A stretch of DNA of 64,000 nt from JACPNO01 sp963825405 (GCA_963825405.1 CAWGTB010000009.1:62001-126000); one strand, 5' to 3'; shown: positions 48,238 through 57,884, numbered from the stretch's first letter. The notes: generated by a model from the letters alone, not told the origin. A program made the numbers and translations.

Positions 48238-51200
48238 ATGCAGCCGACAGTGACCCTCGCGCTGGGGCCTCAGATTCCGAAGTGTCTGTCGCTGAAATAT
48301 GGCACGCTCCTATGCTGTCTGCTTTGGTTGTCCGCAGGGTTCTTGCTGCAAGCGCAAGTACCGACGATCAGCCCCCAGGGCTTAGTGAACGCCGCCACAT
48401 TCCGGAGCGCTTCCAGCCTTCCCGTGGCTGCTCGCGGTTCCCTTGTCACGATCTGGGGCGATAACCTTGCGAACGCGACTGCAGCAGCCGACAGTATTCC
48501 GATCCCTACCCAGTTGAGCGGCACACAGGTGCTGTTTGGCGGCGTTGCGGCGCCGCTGCTTTATGTTTCTCCGCATCAGATCAACGCGCAAGTTCCATTC
48601 GAGCTTCCCGACACCAGTTCCGTGGATATGCTGGTGAACAACGGGAGTGGCGAGAGCGCTGCGTTGAGAGTGACGCTCCTTACTCAGGACCCCGGGGTTT
48701 TCGTCGTCTACAGACAAGGGTCACCAGTAAGTAGCTCAAACCAAATATCGCCGGGGGACACCATCATTGTTTTCACGACCGGCCTGGGCCCGGTTCTACC
48801 GCCTGTGCCTTCTGGCCAAACGATTTTATCGAGCCCGCTACCGGTAGTGGCCATCACACCTGTAGTGAAGGTTTGGGGACAACCTGTCCCCGTCAGCTTC
48901 GCCGGATTGGCCGCCGGTTTGGTAGGGGTCTATCGAATCGACGCCATTGTTTCACTCAACATTCAGCGAGGTTTGGCGGACCCAACTCGCGAAGTCACCG
49001 TGGAACCGGGCGTAATACCAGCGGTCACCGGTCCTCCCGGCCCTATTGGCCCAATAGGACCGGCCGGATTGCCAGGCGCGACAGGCCCCTCGGGTCCCGC
49101 AGGACCGGCTGGCCCGATGGGTCAGCAGGGGCCCCTTGGATTAGCCGGCGTTAGCGGCCCCCCAGGGCCCCAAGGGCCACCAGTAAAATTCGCTGGGCTC
49201 TGGAACGTCGGGACGTCGTATCAGGTAGGCGATGCCGTGAGCTTCGGTGGAAGCAGCTACATCAACATTCAGGCGGACACGGGCCATCAGCCTGACACCA
49301 GCGCCGCTTTCTGGAGCGTTCTGGCGCAAGCAGGAGCGACGGGATTTGCCGGCCCGGCCGGTCCTGCAGGAGCCCTGGGTCCAACGGGTCCAAGCGGACC
49401 TGCCGGCGCCAATGGAGTGAACGGTGCTACCGGCGCTGATGGACCGGCGGGGCCACCGGGAGTGACTTGGCAAGGAACGTGGAACAACGCAACGGCGTAC
49501 GCGTTGAGTGATGCGGTGCAGTTCAACGGGACCAGCTACATCAGCATTCAAGCTGGAACCGGACATCAGCCCGACACCAGCGCCACGTTCTGGAGTGTTC
49601 TGGCGCAAGTAGGAGCGCCGGGATCTGCAGGCCCGGCCGGACCGGCGGGAGCCGCAGGTCCAACGGGTCCAACAGGACCCAGCGGCGCCAATGGAGTGAA
49701 CGGTGCTACCGGCGCTGACGGACCGGCGGGGCCACCGGGAGTGACTTGGCAAGGAATGTGGAACAACGCAACGGCGTACGCGTTGAGTGATGCGGTGCAG
49801 TTCAACGGGACCAGCTACATCAGCATTCAAGCTGGAACCGGGCATCAGCCCGACACCAGCGTCACTTTCTGGAGTGTTTTGGCGGAAGTAGGAGCGCCGG
49901 GATCTGCAGGCCCGGCCGGACCGGCGGGAGCCGCAGGTCCAACGGGTCCAACAGGACCCAGCGGCGCCAATGGAGTGAACGGTGCTACCGGCGCTGACGG
50001 ACCGGCGGGGCCACCGGGAGTGACTTGGCAAGGAATGTGGAACAACGCAACGGCGTACGCGTTGAGTGATGCGGTGCAGTTCAACGGGACCAGCTACATC
50101 AGCATTCAAGCTGGAACCGGACATCAGCCCGACACCAGCGCCACCTTCTGGAGTGTTCTGGCGCAACTAGGAGCGCCGGGATTTGCAGGCCCGGCCGGAC
50201 CGGCGGGAGCCGCAGGTCCAACGGGTCCAACAGGACCCAGCGGCGCCAATGGAGTGAACGGTGCTACCGGTGCTGGTGGACCGGCGGGGCCACCGGGAGT
50301 GACATGGCAAGGAATGTGGAACAACGCAACGGCGTACGCGTTGAATGATGCGGTGCAGCTCAATGGGACCAGCTACATCAGCATTCAAGCTGGAACCGGA
50401 CATCAGCCCGACACCAGCGCCACTTTCTGGAGTGTTCTGGCGCAAATAGGAGCGCCGGGATCTGCAGGCCCGGCCGGACCGGCGGGAGCCGCAGGTCCAA
50501 CGGGTCCAACAGGACCCAGCGGCGCCAATGGAGTGAACGGTGCTACCGGCGCTGACGGACCGGCGGGGCCACCGGGAGTGACTTGGCAAGGAATGTGGAA
50601 CAACGCAACGGCGTACGCGTTGAATGATGCGGTGCAGTTCAATGGGACCAGCTACATCAGCATTCAAGCTGGAACCGGGCATCAGCCTGACACCAGCGTG
50701 ACCTTCTGGAGTGTTCTGGCGGAAGGTATCCAATCCTACGCGGTTGTCTCCCATCAGTGGATCAACGCAATCGGCTCAAACGGCATTCCATCCTCGACTC
50801 AACCGGCGTTTTCAGATGTTTCAGGAAGCGTGGCGGCTTCCCAACTCCCCACTCCGGGAACCTCAACCCTCGGTGGTGTAAAAGCCCAGGCGGCTGTCCC
50901 GCACCAGTGGATCAACGCGATCTCCAGTAGCGGCCAGCCGTCGACTACACAACCGGCCGACGCTGATCTGAGCATCACGGATGTGACAAACAACGACGTC
51001 TCAACATCAGCGCACGGCTTTGCTCCCAAAGCTCCGAATACTTCCGGCCAGTGGCTTCGCGGGGATGCGACTTGGGCCAACGCGCCGGGCCGCCTGAGCT
51101 CGTTTACGGTGATTACGACACTCGGCGCATCGACTTATACGCGCCCCGCTAACGTTACAGCGATCCTGGTCGAGTGTGTCGGAGGCGGTGGTGGCGGAGG

Positions 51201-51723
51201 CGGCACGGCCGGCGGTCTACTTAGTGCAGGGGCCGCTGGAAGCGGGGGATCGGGTTCCTATGCCCGGAAATATATCACGTCTCCTGCCGCGACGTATTCC
51301 GTTTCTGTGGGAGTTGGAGGAACTGGCGGTGCAACCGGAAACAATCCAGGTACCGCCGGCAATATTACTACGTTTGGTTCAACGATTGTGACCTGTAACG
51401 GAGGGTCGGGCGGTTCCGGAAGCGCGGCCGGCAGCACATCTATTGCGTTGGGCGGTGCCGGTGGCGCCGTATCTACCGGCGGCGATCTCAACGCGGCGGG
51501 GCAGGCTGGAGGCAACGGTCTCACGCTTTCTATCACCGTCTCTGCCTCTCAACCCGGAGGAAATTCGCTTTTCGGAGGCGGAGCTACGGGTGTTCTAAAT
51601 GCAGACGGAGTCGCCGCCGCGGAGTATGGGGCCGGGGGAAGCGGCGCTGCAACTCAAGGAACTACGCCTCGGGCTGGAGGCAATGGCAGCCAAGGGGTCA
51701 TCGTAGTATGGGAATTCCTGTAA
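48238..51723 (+). CDS. Exported collagen-like protein with repeated chitin-binding-like modules
   Basis: 1161 residues. Leader: YGTLLCCLLWLSAGFLLQA. Residues ~45-255 match the Solibacter-type surface domain (GLVNAATF...VAARGSLVTIWGDNLA...LYVSPHQINAQVPFE). Residues ~260-315 are Gly-X-Y collagen repeats. Then six modules follow of ~45 residues, WQGxWNNATAYALxDAVQFNG and SYISIQAGTGHQPDTS.TFWSVLA, like family 5/12 carbohydrate-binding modules, each linked by a ~45-residue collagen segment. The C-terminus is a glycine-rich tail-fibre-like domain (FTVITTLGASTYTRPANVT, GGGGGGG). It is probably a surface or secreted adhesive fibre. Confidence 0.88.
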   Translation: MQPTVTLALGPQIPKCLSLKYGTLLCCLLWLSAGFLLQAQVPTISPQGLVNAATFRSASSLPVAARGSLVTIWGDNLANATAAADSIPIPTQLSGTQVLFGGVAAPLLYVSPHQINAQVPFELPDTSSVDMLVNNGSGESAALRVTLLTQDPGVFVVYRQGSPVSSSNQISPGDTIIVFTTGLGPVLPPVPSGQTILSSPLPVVAITPVVKVWGQPVPVSFAGLAAGLVGVYRIDAIVSLNIQRGLADPTREVTVEPGVIPAVTGPPGPIGPIGPAGLPGATGPSGPAGPAGPMGQQGPLGLAGVSGPPGPQGPPVKFAGLWNVGTSYQVGDAVSFGGSSYINIQADTGHQPDTSAAFWSVLAQAGATGFAGPAGPAGALGPTGPSGPAGANGVNGATGADGPAGPPGVTWQGTWNNATAYALSDAVQFNGTSYISIQAGTGHQPDTSATFWSVLAQVGAPGSAGPAGPAGAAGPTGPTGPSGANGVNGATGADGPAGPPGVTWQGMWNNATAYALSDAVQFNGTSYISIQAGTGHQPDTSVTFWSVLAEVGAPGSAGPAGPAGAAGPTGPTGPSGANGVNGATGADGPAGPPGVTWQGMWNNATAYALSDAVQFNGTSYISIQAGTGHQPDTSATFWSVLAQLGAPGFAGPAGPAGAAGPTGPTGPSGANGVNGATGAGGPAGPPGVTWQGMWNNATAYALNDAVQLNGTSYISIQAGTGHQPDTSATFWSVLAQIGAPGSAGPAGPAGAAGPTGPTGPSGANGVNGATGADGPAGPPGVTWQGMWNNATAYALNDAVQFNGTSYISIQAGTGHQPDTSVTFWSVLAEGIQSYAVVSHQWINAIGSNGIPSSTQPAFSDVSGSVAASQLPTPGTSTLGGVKAQAAVPHQWINAISSSGQPSTTQPADADLSITDVTNNDVSTSAHGFAPKAPNTSGQWLRGDATWANAPGRLSSFTVITTLGASTYTRPANVTAILVECVGGGGGGGGTAGGLLSAGAAGSGGSGSYARKYITSPAATYSVSVGVGGTGGATGNNPGTAGNITTFGSTIVTCNGGSGGSGSAAGSTSIALGGAGGAVSTGGDLNAAGQAGGNGLTLSITVSASQPGGNSLFGGGATGVLNADGVAAAEYGAGGSGAATQGTTPRAGGNGSQGVIVVWEFL
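49462..50726 (+). repeat. Tandem 279-bp near-identical repeats in the collagen-like gene
   Basis: Units begin at 49462, 49741, 50020, 50299 and 50578 (the last is partial), exactly 279 bp apart and in frame (93 codons). Differences are a few bases per unit. An earlier diverged unit starts near 49183. High identity implies recent expansion or homogenisation. Confidence 0.92.
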
Positions 51724-51729
51724 GATTCC

Positions 51730-52962
51730 TGTCATGCGCAAATATTATGTCCACGCTTCATGCGGCTGCTTGTTCCAGGCGGTACTCGTGATGCAGTCCG
51801 CCGAGAACGGCCTTGGCGCGAACAGTACTGTTGCTCGGAAGGCGGTGTCGGTGAATAGCCAGCGGTGTCATTCCTGAAATCGGTTCCGGAATGCCGGGTC
51901 CAAGGCTCTTGTGCGGACGTCCCTGGTTGTAGTGCGTTACCCATTCAAGAAGGATGCGCCTCAGATGGCGCTCGCCAAACGGAATCAAGAAGTCCAGACA
52001 CTCACGACGAATCGTGCCCACGAGTCGTTCGCATACGGCATTTGCTTGCGGCGACCGCAAGGGCGTCCGCAGCACCTTCACCCCCATCGCCGTCACCGCC
52101 GCATCCAAGTCTCTTGAGTAGATTCGATCCCGGTCATGAATGACGAACCTGTACCGGTGTTCTCCCGGGATGCCCTCTCGAAATTGCTGCAGCGTCCATT
52201 CTGCCGTCGGGTGGGCGGTGACATTGCAGTGGACGATCCTACGCGTCCCGATTTCGATGATCACAAAGACGTAAAGGACGCGAAAGGTCGCCGTCACCAC
52301 TACGAAGAAATCGCAGGCCACGATCGCCTGCGCATGGTTGCGGACGAAAGTCAGCCATCGTTGCGCCGGATCGGGCGTGCGACCGGATGAAGAGCCGCCG
52401 CTCAGGTATTTCCGAATCGTTCTCGGCGAGACTCGAATGCCCAACTTCAGCTGTAGTTCATCGGCGATCCTCGCTTCACCCCACGTTGGATTGTCGGCGC
52501 CCATGGTACGGATGAGCTGTTGAAGATCGACGGGGAGTTTGGGCCGTCCTCGCGGCCTGGACTTCCAGCGCCAGAACAAACGGAAACCTTTTCGATGCCA
52601 CCCTATGAGGGTCTCCGGCTTGACCAGGACTAAGGCACTACGCCATTCGAAGAACTTGCCCAGGAAGACCATGAGCCATCGGGTAGCGTCGGTCGCCCGA
52701 TGAGGTGGAACTTCACGTTCTTGAAACAGGGCCAGCTGCTTCCGGAGAAATAGATTCTCGGCCGCCAAGGCGCTACGGGATTTTGCCGCCAGCAACAGGA
52801 GTCGAGAAAGATCAACCGCCAGTTGGCGAAGACTCTGGAACAAGTGAAAGAGGCCTGAGCGACCAACCCGCTGAAGTCGACATGATCGCTCAGGATTACA
52901 CATCCCTAACTCTCGCCTGTTCAGGGGTTCGCGGGCCTGCATGGAATAATTGCGCACCACAG
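51730..52962. mobile_element. Insertion sequence with DDE transposase
   Basis: A ~1.23-kb element with imperfect terminal inverted repeats: TGTCATGCGCAAATATT at 51730 against, on the reverse strand, TGTGGTGCGCAATTATT ending at 52962. It holds one transposase gene. No clear target duplication was identified. It lies just 7 bp after the collagen-like gene stop. Confidence 0.7.
51758..52903 (-). CDS. IS transposase (integrase core, DDE)
   Basis: About 380 residues from ATG 52903 (open frame to 52960; start uncertain). An N-terminal region ENLFLRKQLALFQER is followed by LIGWHRKGFRLFWRWKSR, a helix-turn-helix (NPTWGEARIADELQLKLGI, SPRTIRKYL) and the rve core with three acidic residues in VACDFFVV, VIHDRDRIYS and NAVCERLVGTIRREC. 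The C-terminus HYNQGRPHKSLGPG is typical of integrase-type transposases. It resembles transposases common in Acidobacteriota; the IS family was not assigned. The frame looks intact, so the element may be active. Confidence 0.85.
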   Translation of the reverse strand: MCNPERSCRLQRVGRSGLFHLFQSLRQLAVDLSRLLLLAAKSRSALAAENLFLRKQLALFQEREVPPHRATDATRWLMVFLGKFFEWRSALVLVKPETLIGWHRKGFRLFWRWKSRPRGRPKLPVDLQQLIRTMGADNPTWGEARIADELQLKLGIRVSPRTIRKYLSGGSSSGRTPDPAQRWLTFVRNHAQAIVACDFFVVVTATFRVLYVFVIIEIGTRRIVHCNVTAHPTAEWTLQQFREGIPGEHRYRFVIHDRDRIYSRDLDAAVTAMGVKVLRTPLRSPQANAVCERLVGTIRRECLDFLIPFGERHLRRILLEWVTHYNQGRPHKSLGPGIPEPISGMTPLAIHRHRLPSNSTVRAKAVLGGLHHEYRLEQAAA

Positions 52963-53063
52963 CGCGCGATTAGCACAATTTCTAGCACAATGACCGCAGG
53001 GAAGCAGAACAACGCAGCCATCCAAAAGGACCGTAAAAGATTCAATTGATGGAGCTTAAGGTT

Positions 53064-53108
53064 TGGTTGCGGGGGAAGGATTTGAACCTTCGACCTTTGG
53101 GTTATGAG
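53064..53108 (-). tRNA. 3' fragment of initiator tRNA-fMet (CAT), likely attachment site
   Basis: On the reverse strand the sequence runs from the anticodon loop CTCATAA (anticodon at 53104-53106) through CCCAAAGGTC, T-arm GAAGG-TTCAAAT-CCTTC, acceptor strand CCCCGCA, A and CCA. The A at position 72 is an initiator feature. No 5' half lies upstream. A 3' half alone, cut at the anticodon loop, is the usual footprint of tRNA-targeting integrases. Confidence 0.8.
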
Positions 53109-53112
53109 CGTA

Positions 53113-53935
53113 CCTGTTATTGGCTATGTAGTTCATAACAAGGCACGAGTGGCACTCGAAAGAGCCTTCAGGAACCCTCGGAAACGGGTAAGGGGAGTTG
53201 ATTGGGAGTCGAAATTGACCTTTGGGTTTTCGACCCAAGGGATGGGAGTTGGACGGTAGTTGAGAGTCCGATTTGTTTTGCCGGGCGGCCCTCGTCTGTA
53301 TCAAACAAGAGGAACCCTTGCGCTCAGCTGCGACACAGCGCGAGACCCGTTCCAGTTTCAATTGATACACGATAGCTAGGCAATCCTTGGTAGGCACTGG
53401 TCGGAGTGTCTTGCCGACCAACGCTCAGTTCAGGCGGAGTCGTTCCTGATGGCCGGTATCCCCAGTCCGTGGCTTTCGCAAAGGAGAGGCGCTAAACCGA
53501 CAGCGGCTCCATTTACTCTCCATATGGCTGTACCTATAATCAGCAACTTGGGGAATCTGCTTTCGCTCAATCACCAACTCCTTGCTGTGCAAAAACTAGG
53601 GTTCGGGCACATTTTTTGTCCCATCGGAATGGAAGCCGCCCGCCAATTGGGGCGGCGATTGCCGAGGCTCGACTTCTCGAACGGAGTTGATCGAACGATT
53701 CCGCGGATCAGCATCGGATGCGCCCAAGGGAGCCTCGTGGCTTCCAAAGGCTCCATCGTTTTTCGCCGAATCCTAATATTTACAACAAACTGGGGAATCT
53801 GCTTTCGCTCAAACAGCAACCTCAGCGGTGAACAGATGGAGTTCGGACACAGTTTTGGCACAGCGGAATGGGGTGAACCCCTCCGTTGAGACAATCCGCG
53901 ATTAGCACACTTGCCGTTCAATGGATTTTTCTTAC
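53113..53935. other. Stretch of repeats and remnants, no gene
   Basis: Contains repeat copy B (53194-53252), and a ~90-bp degenerate direct repeat: GGGGAATCTGCTTTCGCTCAA occurs exactly at 53550-53570 and 53792-53812, with similar bases downstream (TTCGG.CACA...CGGAATGG). CGATTAGCACA also occurs at ~52968 and ~53898. The open frames here lack protein character. Confidence 0.6.
53194..53252. repeat. 59-bp dispersed repeat, copy B
   Basis: Partner of 29315-29373, same orientation. The hairpin core is TGGGT-TTTCG-ACCCA. It lies 85 bp from the tRNA-fMet fragment. Confidence 0.8.
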
Positions 53936-54938
53936 TCAAACAGGCTCTTCTCCTTCAGAATGGTCCTCGGCTGGTGAAGCGGAGGTGGGCTCTGGTGGAG
54001 ACCAACCCGCCGAGGAATAACCGGCCGGAGACTCATCGAGACGATGGTCGGGGGAGCCGGTTTCGGTCGGCTTCCCTTCAATCAGCAAACACACATCGGA
54101 TCGATAGATCTCCGCATGCCTGAAAAAACTCATGGTCGCTCCTTGCGAAGTCGTCGCGGAGCTGGCGGCTTGCTCGAACTCCTCCGGAGGCCGGTAGCCC
54201 AAGGCCGAATGCAACCGGAGACGATTGTAGTATTGCTCGATGAACTCCTTGGATGTTGGTGCGCAGGTCATCGAGATCGCGATACTCGTTGGCGTGGATT
54301 TCTTCTCGCTTGAGCGTTTTCATGAAGCTCTCGCAACTGGCATTGTCGTAAGGATTCGCTGGCCGGCTCATGCTCGGAATCATTTGGTGCTTCCGCAGAA
54401 TCGTCACGTAATCGCCAGACGCGTACTGCACGCCGCGGTCCGAGTGGTGCACCAGACCGGGCGGCGGCTTGCGTTCCGCGATCGCGCACTCTAGCGCTGC
54501 CAACGGCAGCCGGGTCGCCAGCGTTCGATCCAACTCCCAGCCAACCACCTTGCGGGAAAAGGAATCGAGAATCACGGCCAGGTAAACGAACTCGCGATGC
54601 AATCGGATGTAAGTGATGTCGGCCACCCAAAGCTGGTTGATGCCCGTCAGCTTCATTCGGCTCGCCAGGTTGAGGTAGACCTCCAACTGGTGATCGGAGT
54701 CCGTCGTCACCACGAAAGCCCGCGGCTGCACCGCCAGCGATCCACCGGGTGCCGATATTCCAGACGAAGATGTAGCGGCGATGTTTATGTCCCTTGACGT
54801 ATACGTCGGTCGAGTCAAACGGCTCGCCCGGCAAAGCGATGTCGCCCGGCAAAGCCTGCGCAAAGCAGGCGGCAACCCGGAAGGAAGAGCAACCTTGACG
54901 GCTCCCGGCGGCGCAGGGCAGGCTGCCTGCGCGGGCAT
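53936..54938 (-). pseudogene. IS3-family OrfB transposase remnant
   Basis: The integrase core is recognisable from about 54720 down: INQLWVADITYIRLHREFVY, SRKVVGWELDRTL, LVHHSDRGVQYASGDY and NASCESFMKTLKREEI, giving the D, D and E of IS3 OrfB. The frame then breaks near 54263 (one extra C) before EFIEQYYNRLRLHSALGYRPPEEFE in the next frame, which runs to 53936. The N-terminal part and OrfA are missing; 54720-54938 is unrelated sequence. It is inactive. Confidence 0.8.
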
Positions 54939-55048
54939 GACACGATTGCCGCCATCGCCAACGCGCCGACATGATGCAAATCCATTTCATCGCTTCGTCC
55001 TTCACGCGATCACGATGCGCAGCGGATGTTAGCCGCTAGAGTCTTAAC

Positions 55049-56095
55049 CTAGCGCGCGCATCTATCGACCGCTGGATGAAGGCGAGGCCATGCTGGGTCG
55101 GATTTGGACAGTCCGAACCCATACGGCTGCGCGATTCCACCATGGAAGAGACGTCCGTAATCATTGGCGTATTTTGATTCCTCTTCGGGGGTCATCAGGT
55201 TGCGATACTGCTCACTAAGACAACTACACCAACCGGGCGCATCCGACATGCTGAGCCTGGCGTTGGCCGGGTCACGATAAAACGCGTTGCAGCCATCCAC
55301 AAAGCGCGTAAAGCCGCCCGGCGGCGCGGCGGCGGCAACCTGCGCTTGTCTCTGCGCTTCTTTCTGGCGCTCTTCGGCGGCGGACTTCGCGAGGGCCTTT
55401 AGCAACTGAGTGCCAACGGAATCGCCGCTATCGCCGGAGGGTTTCGCGCCAGACGTATTGCTCGACGGCTGGGGCGAACTTTGCTTCCCCAGCGGAATCG
55501 CGCGATCGCTTGGGCCAAGCTTGACGTGAAGTTCGTCCTGCTCTTCACTGATACCCAGGGCGATCCCAGGGCCCCGGTATTCGTACGACGCGGGAATCAT
55601 CTGATACCCCGTCTGCTTCCCGTCGCACGCTCGCGGGAGATCGCCCCCCGGCGAATCCCGATCATACCCAGCCCCTTCCGGTCGAAAGCAAAACTGCTGA
55701 TTGGATGGATGCCATAAGCGGTCGTCACCGCCCTGAAGCTTGATGGACCCCAAGGTGCCGGTGGAATCGGAGAACGCAAAAGCGAGAAGGGTAACGGAGT
55801 CCTTTCCAAACGACCCTCCGTTATTATATTGGTGCAGTGGGCCGATCTTCTTGCATTTCCCCGGATCAACGTTATACCATCCGTCAACTTGCCACTTGTA
55901 GCCACTAAACAAACTCGAATCCCTGTAGGCTCGGGCCACACTGAACGTGATCGTGCCGTCGTTGCACGCCACGGGTTGGCCATAGATCTGCACTCCTTGC
56001 TGGGGTTGTGGTGGTGGTTGTCCGAATTGTCCGGGAAGGCGGGAAGCCGACAGCAGGATCAACGTCGTCAGCTGCAACACCTGAAGTTTTGTCAC
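55049..56095 (-). CDS. Secreted hypothetical protein with DUF1036-like N-terminal domain
   Basis: 348 residues with a signal region (LQLTTLILLSASRLPGQF). Residues ~40-90 (ACNDGTITFSVARAYRD... WQVDGWYNVDPGKCKKIGPL) resemble DUF1036: a C at the start and the W-x-x-V-x-P-G-x-C pattern. A Gln/Ala-rich segment near 225-260 is followed by a second small domain with four cysteines (DGCNAFYR, WCSCLSEQYR, DRCAR), perhaps disulfide-bonded. The function is unknown. Flanked by the IS3 remnant and the plasmid-type repeat. Confidence 0.7.
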   Translation of the reverse strand: MTKLQVLQLTTLILLSASRLPGQFGQPPPQPQQGVQIYGQPVACNDGTITFSVARAYRDSSLFSGYKWQVDGWYNVDPGKCKKIGPLHQYNNGGSFGKDSVTLLAFAFSDSTGTLGSIKLQGGDDRLWHPSNQQFCFRPEGAGYDRDSPGGDLPRACDGKQTGYQMIPASYEYRGPGIALGISEEQDELHVKLGPSDRAIPLGKQSSPQPSSNTSGAKPSGDSGDSVGTQLLKALAKSAAEERQKEAQRQAQVAAAAPPGGFTRFVDGCNAFYRDPANARLSMSDAPGWCSCLSEQYRNLMTPEEESKYANDYGRLFHGGIAQPYGFGLSKSDPAWPRLHPAVDRCAR

Positions 56096-56435
56096 GTTTC
56101 ACTCCTCCTGATTTCGGAGACCAATCTGCTATCAGCGTGCCGTGGATACCTGGGAGTCTATCAAATCCGACACCTAAGCCGGTGTAGATCAATCCGGCAG
56201 TCGAAATAGCCGGTGTGCATTCATGCTCCAGGCGTTCCTTTCTCGCGCCAGGGATCGTCACCGGCTGGCCGAGACCCGCTGAAGAGGGGCTCGGGGAGTC
56301 ACGCCGGAGCGGCACGCGATGGCGGTCGAGTAGAGCCCGACGGCCGAAGGGCCGGGGCGTGAAAACACCGCATAAAGCTTGCAAAATTCTGCAACCTCCA
56401 GTTAAATCCCATAAAACGGGGAGGGGTTTCGGATC
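56096..56435. repeat. Plasmid-type GC-rich repeat, left copy (about 56256-56360)
   Basis: No gene. 56256-56360 (GGCCGAGACCCG ... GGGGCTCGG.GA ... GAGTAGAGCCCGAC.GGC) shares its block order with 62108-62225. Similar blocks are familiar from intergenic regions of alphaproteobacterial plasmids. It marks the left edge of the foreign module. Confidence 0.55.
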
Positions 56436-57083
56436 ATGGGTGCGATGCTGGTTTCGTTCGAAACATTCGTCGAAAAGGCCAACCGCGCCCGCACCACGGA
56501 CGAGCTGGTGACGGAGTTTCTGGGCACGGTCAAGCAGCACGGGCTTGACCGGATGATCTTCTGCCTTCAGACCAACCACGATCACATCGACATGAAGCCG
56601 GGCGTCGGCGTCATCCAGAATTACCCGGAAGACTGGATGAAGCACTATTTCGAGAAGGGGTACGACCGCATCGATCCGGTGATCACCTATTGCCAGAGCA
56701 AGATGGACACCTTCACCTGGGCGGAGATTCCCGAGCGGATGCAGATGACGCGGCAGCAGTTCCAGTGCCTGAACATGGGCATCGAGGCGGGCCTCTATAA
56801 CGGCATCTGCACGCCGCTGTGGGGACCGAACCAGTTCGCCGGGATCGGCCTTGCCAGCAAGGAGAAGCTGGATTCGTTCGACGGCAATCTCGATCTGATC
56901 ACCGCCTACTGCAACCATTTCTACATCGCCTTTCAGCGCATCAACCGCAAAAAGGATTTGCCGGAGCGGCAGGTTTACCTGACGAAGCGCGAAGCGGGTC
57001 CTGACCTGGGCGGCTGTCGGCAAGCCACGCCTATCGAGGTGACTAAGAAGCTACCTTGGTTGTCCAGTCGCCGCAAGTTCTGA
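56436..57083 (+). pseudogene. LuxR/TraR-type autoinducer-binding regulator lacking its DNA-binding domain
   Basis: About 185 residues form an autoinducer-binding domain: YPEDWMKHYFEKGYDRIDPV and FTWAEIPERM carry the Trp, Tyr and Asp that hold the acyl-homoserine lactone, then GICTPLWGPNQFAGIGLA. ERQVYLTKREA is where the LuxR helix-turn-helix should begin. There the frame is disturbed (two bases missing before VLTWAAVGK in the next frame), and the rest of the DNA-binding domain is absent. ATG 56445 is an alternative start. If expressed, it could bind signal but not DNA. Confidence 0.8.
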
Positions 57084-57124
57084 TCGATGAAGGCGGGCGC
57101 GGCCTGTCCGGCAGCCCGAGTGCT

Positions 57125-57602
57125 TTAGCGGGAAAACAGTCTGCGCCACAGGCTCTTCTTCTCGGGATCGCCGGCAGCACTCGACAAAGCCGGATCGGGC
57201 GCGGACGCCGGCAGAGGTCGCGGAGGGAAGCCTTCCTGTCCAATATAGCGTCGGCGCTTCGGCATCCTTTGGGAAATCGATGTTGAGCGATGGAGAAAAT
57301 CGCAGTAAATCGCTGGGGCTCGCGTTTTTCAGCATCTCCGCGTCGTCCAGGTTCGAGACCGGAATGTATTTGCTGTATTGCGGGTCGTTCCCGTGCTCCC
57401 AATCGATCCATTCATAAAACTCGAAAAAATAGAGCTGCCCGCATTCGCGGCACTTCAGAAGATATCTGCGCAGGTGACTCTCGTCTGAGTAGGTATCGAT
57501 CAGCTCGAAAAGCTCCTTCATGGGGGTGCTACGCACGAGCTGGGGATCGTCCCAATAGACGCACTGCGTCGGCTCCCGGAACTGATGAAGATTAGGTTCC
57601 AT
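57125..57602 (-). CDS. Hypothetical protein with one frameshift near 57245
   Basis: From ATG 57602 (MEPNLHQFREPTQCVYWDD) the frame is good to APTLY; dropping one base there gives YIGQEGFPPRPLPASAPDPA and the end KKSLWRRLFSR at 57125. The ~158-residue protein has a CRECGQLYFFEFYEW zinc-ribbon-like pair and many aromatic residues. I do not recognise the family; small cytoplasmic proteins of this look include CbrC- and immunity-type folds, but nothing here supports a specific call. Confidence 0.6.
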
Positions 57603-57649
57603 TCGACATTTCTCCGGGCCGGTTCATCAAGCCACTCCGACTGCAAGAA

Positions 57650-57884
57650 TTATTTCTGCGAATGCTTCGGCCTGAAATCCCTTGCAACGGTGAAGAAGCT
57701 GTCAGGCAGATCAATGTGATTCATCGTCCTTGGGAAGCCCCTGTTGCTGTTGAACAGCAGCACTCATGGCCTGGATCTGCCGCGCTTCAGGCTCATTGTT
57801 GAGCGCTCTCTGCGCGGGAGTTTGGGCGTATACACGAAGAGAATGCAATAACACTGCGAGCACAAAAATAGAGGCGCGGTGCAC
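57650..57884 (-). CDS. Small exported protein, paralogue of the 62.2-kb gene, frame broken
   Basis: From GTG 57884 (AAGGAG upstream): leader SIFVLAVLLHSLRVYA, then TPAQRALNNEPEARQIQAMS, with a stop at 57711. The overlapping frame from 57724 continues NHIDLPDSFFTVARDFRPKH and ends at 57650. That ending matches NHIPLPDSFYTVAKDFKPKH of the protein at 62248. A single indel near 57720 therefore splits one gene of ~78 residues. Function unknown. Confidence 0.6.

Noticed and set aside
49021..50726. CRISPR-like regular spacing of repeats
   Set aside because: The units are 279 bp, coding, and lack short spacers; no cas genes are present.
49141..50754. Several long reverse-strand frames opposite the collagen-like repeats
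   Set aside because: They repeat with the 279-bp unit and are low-complexity shadows of the Gly-X-Y codons.
53056..53421. Reverse open frame over the tRNA-fMet fragment and repeat B
   Set aside because: Its sequence is the translation of tRNA and repeat DNA; a similar false peptide occurs at repeat A.
54720..54938. N-terminus of a longer IS3 transposase
   Set aside because: The residues do not resemble OrfB and the frame has no recognisable start, so it is unrelated joined sequence.
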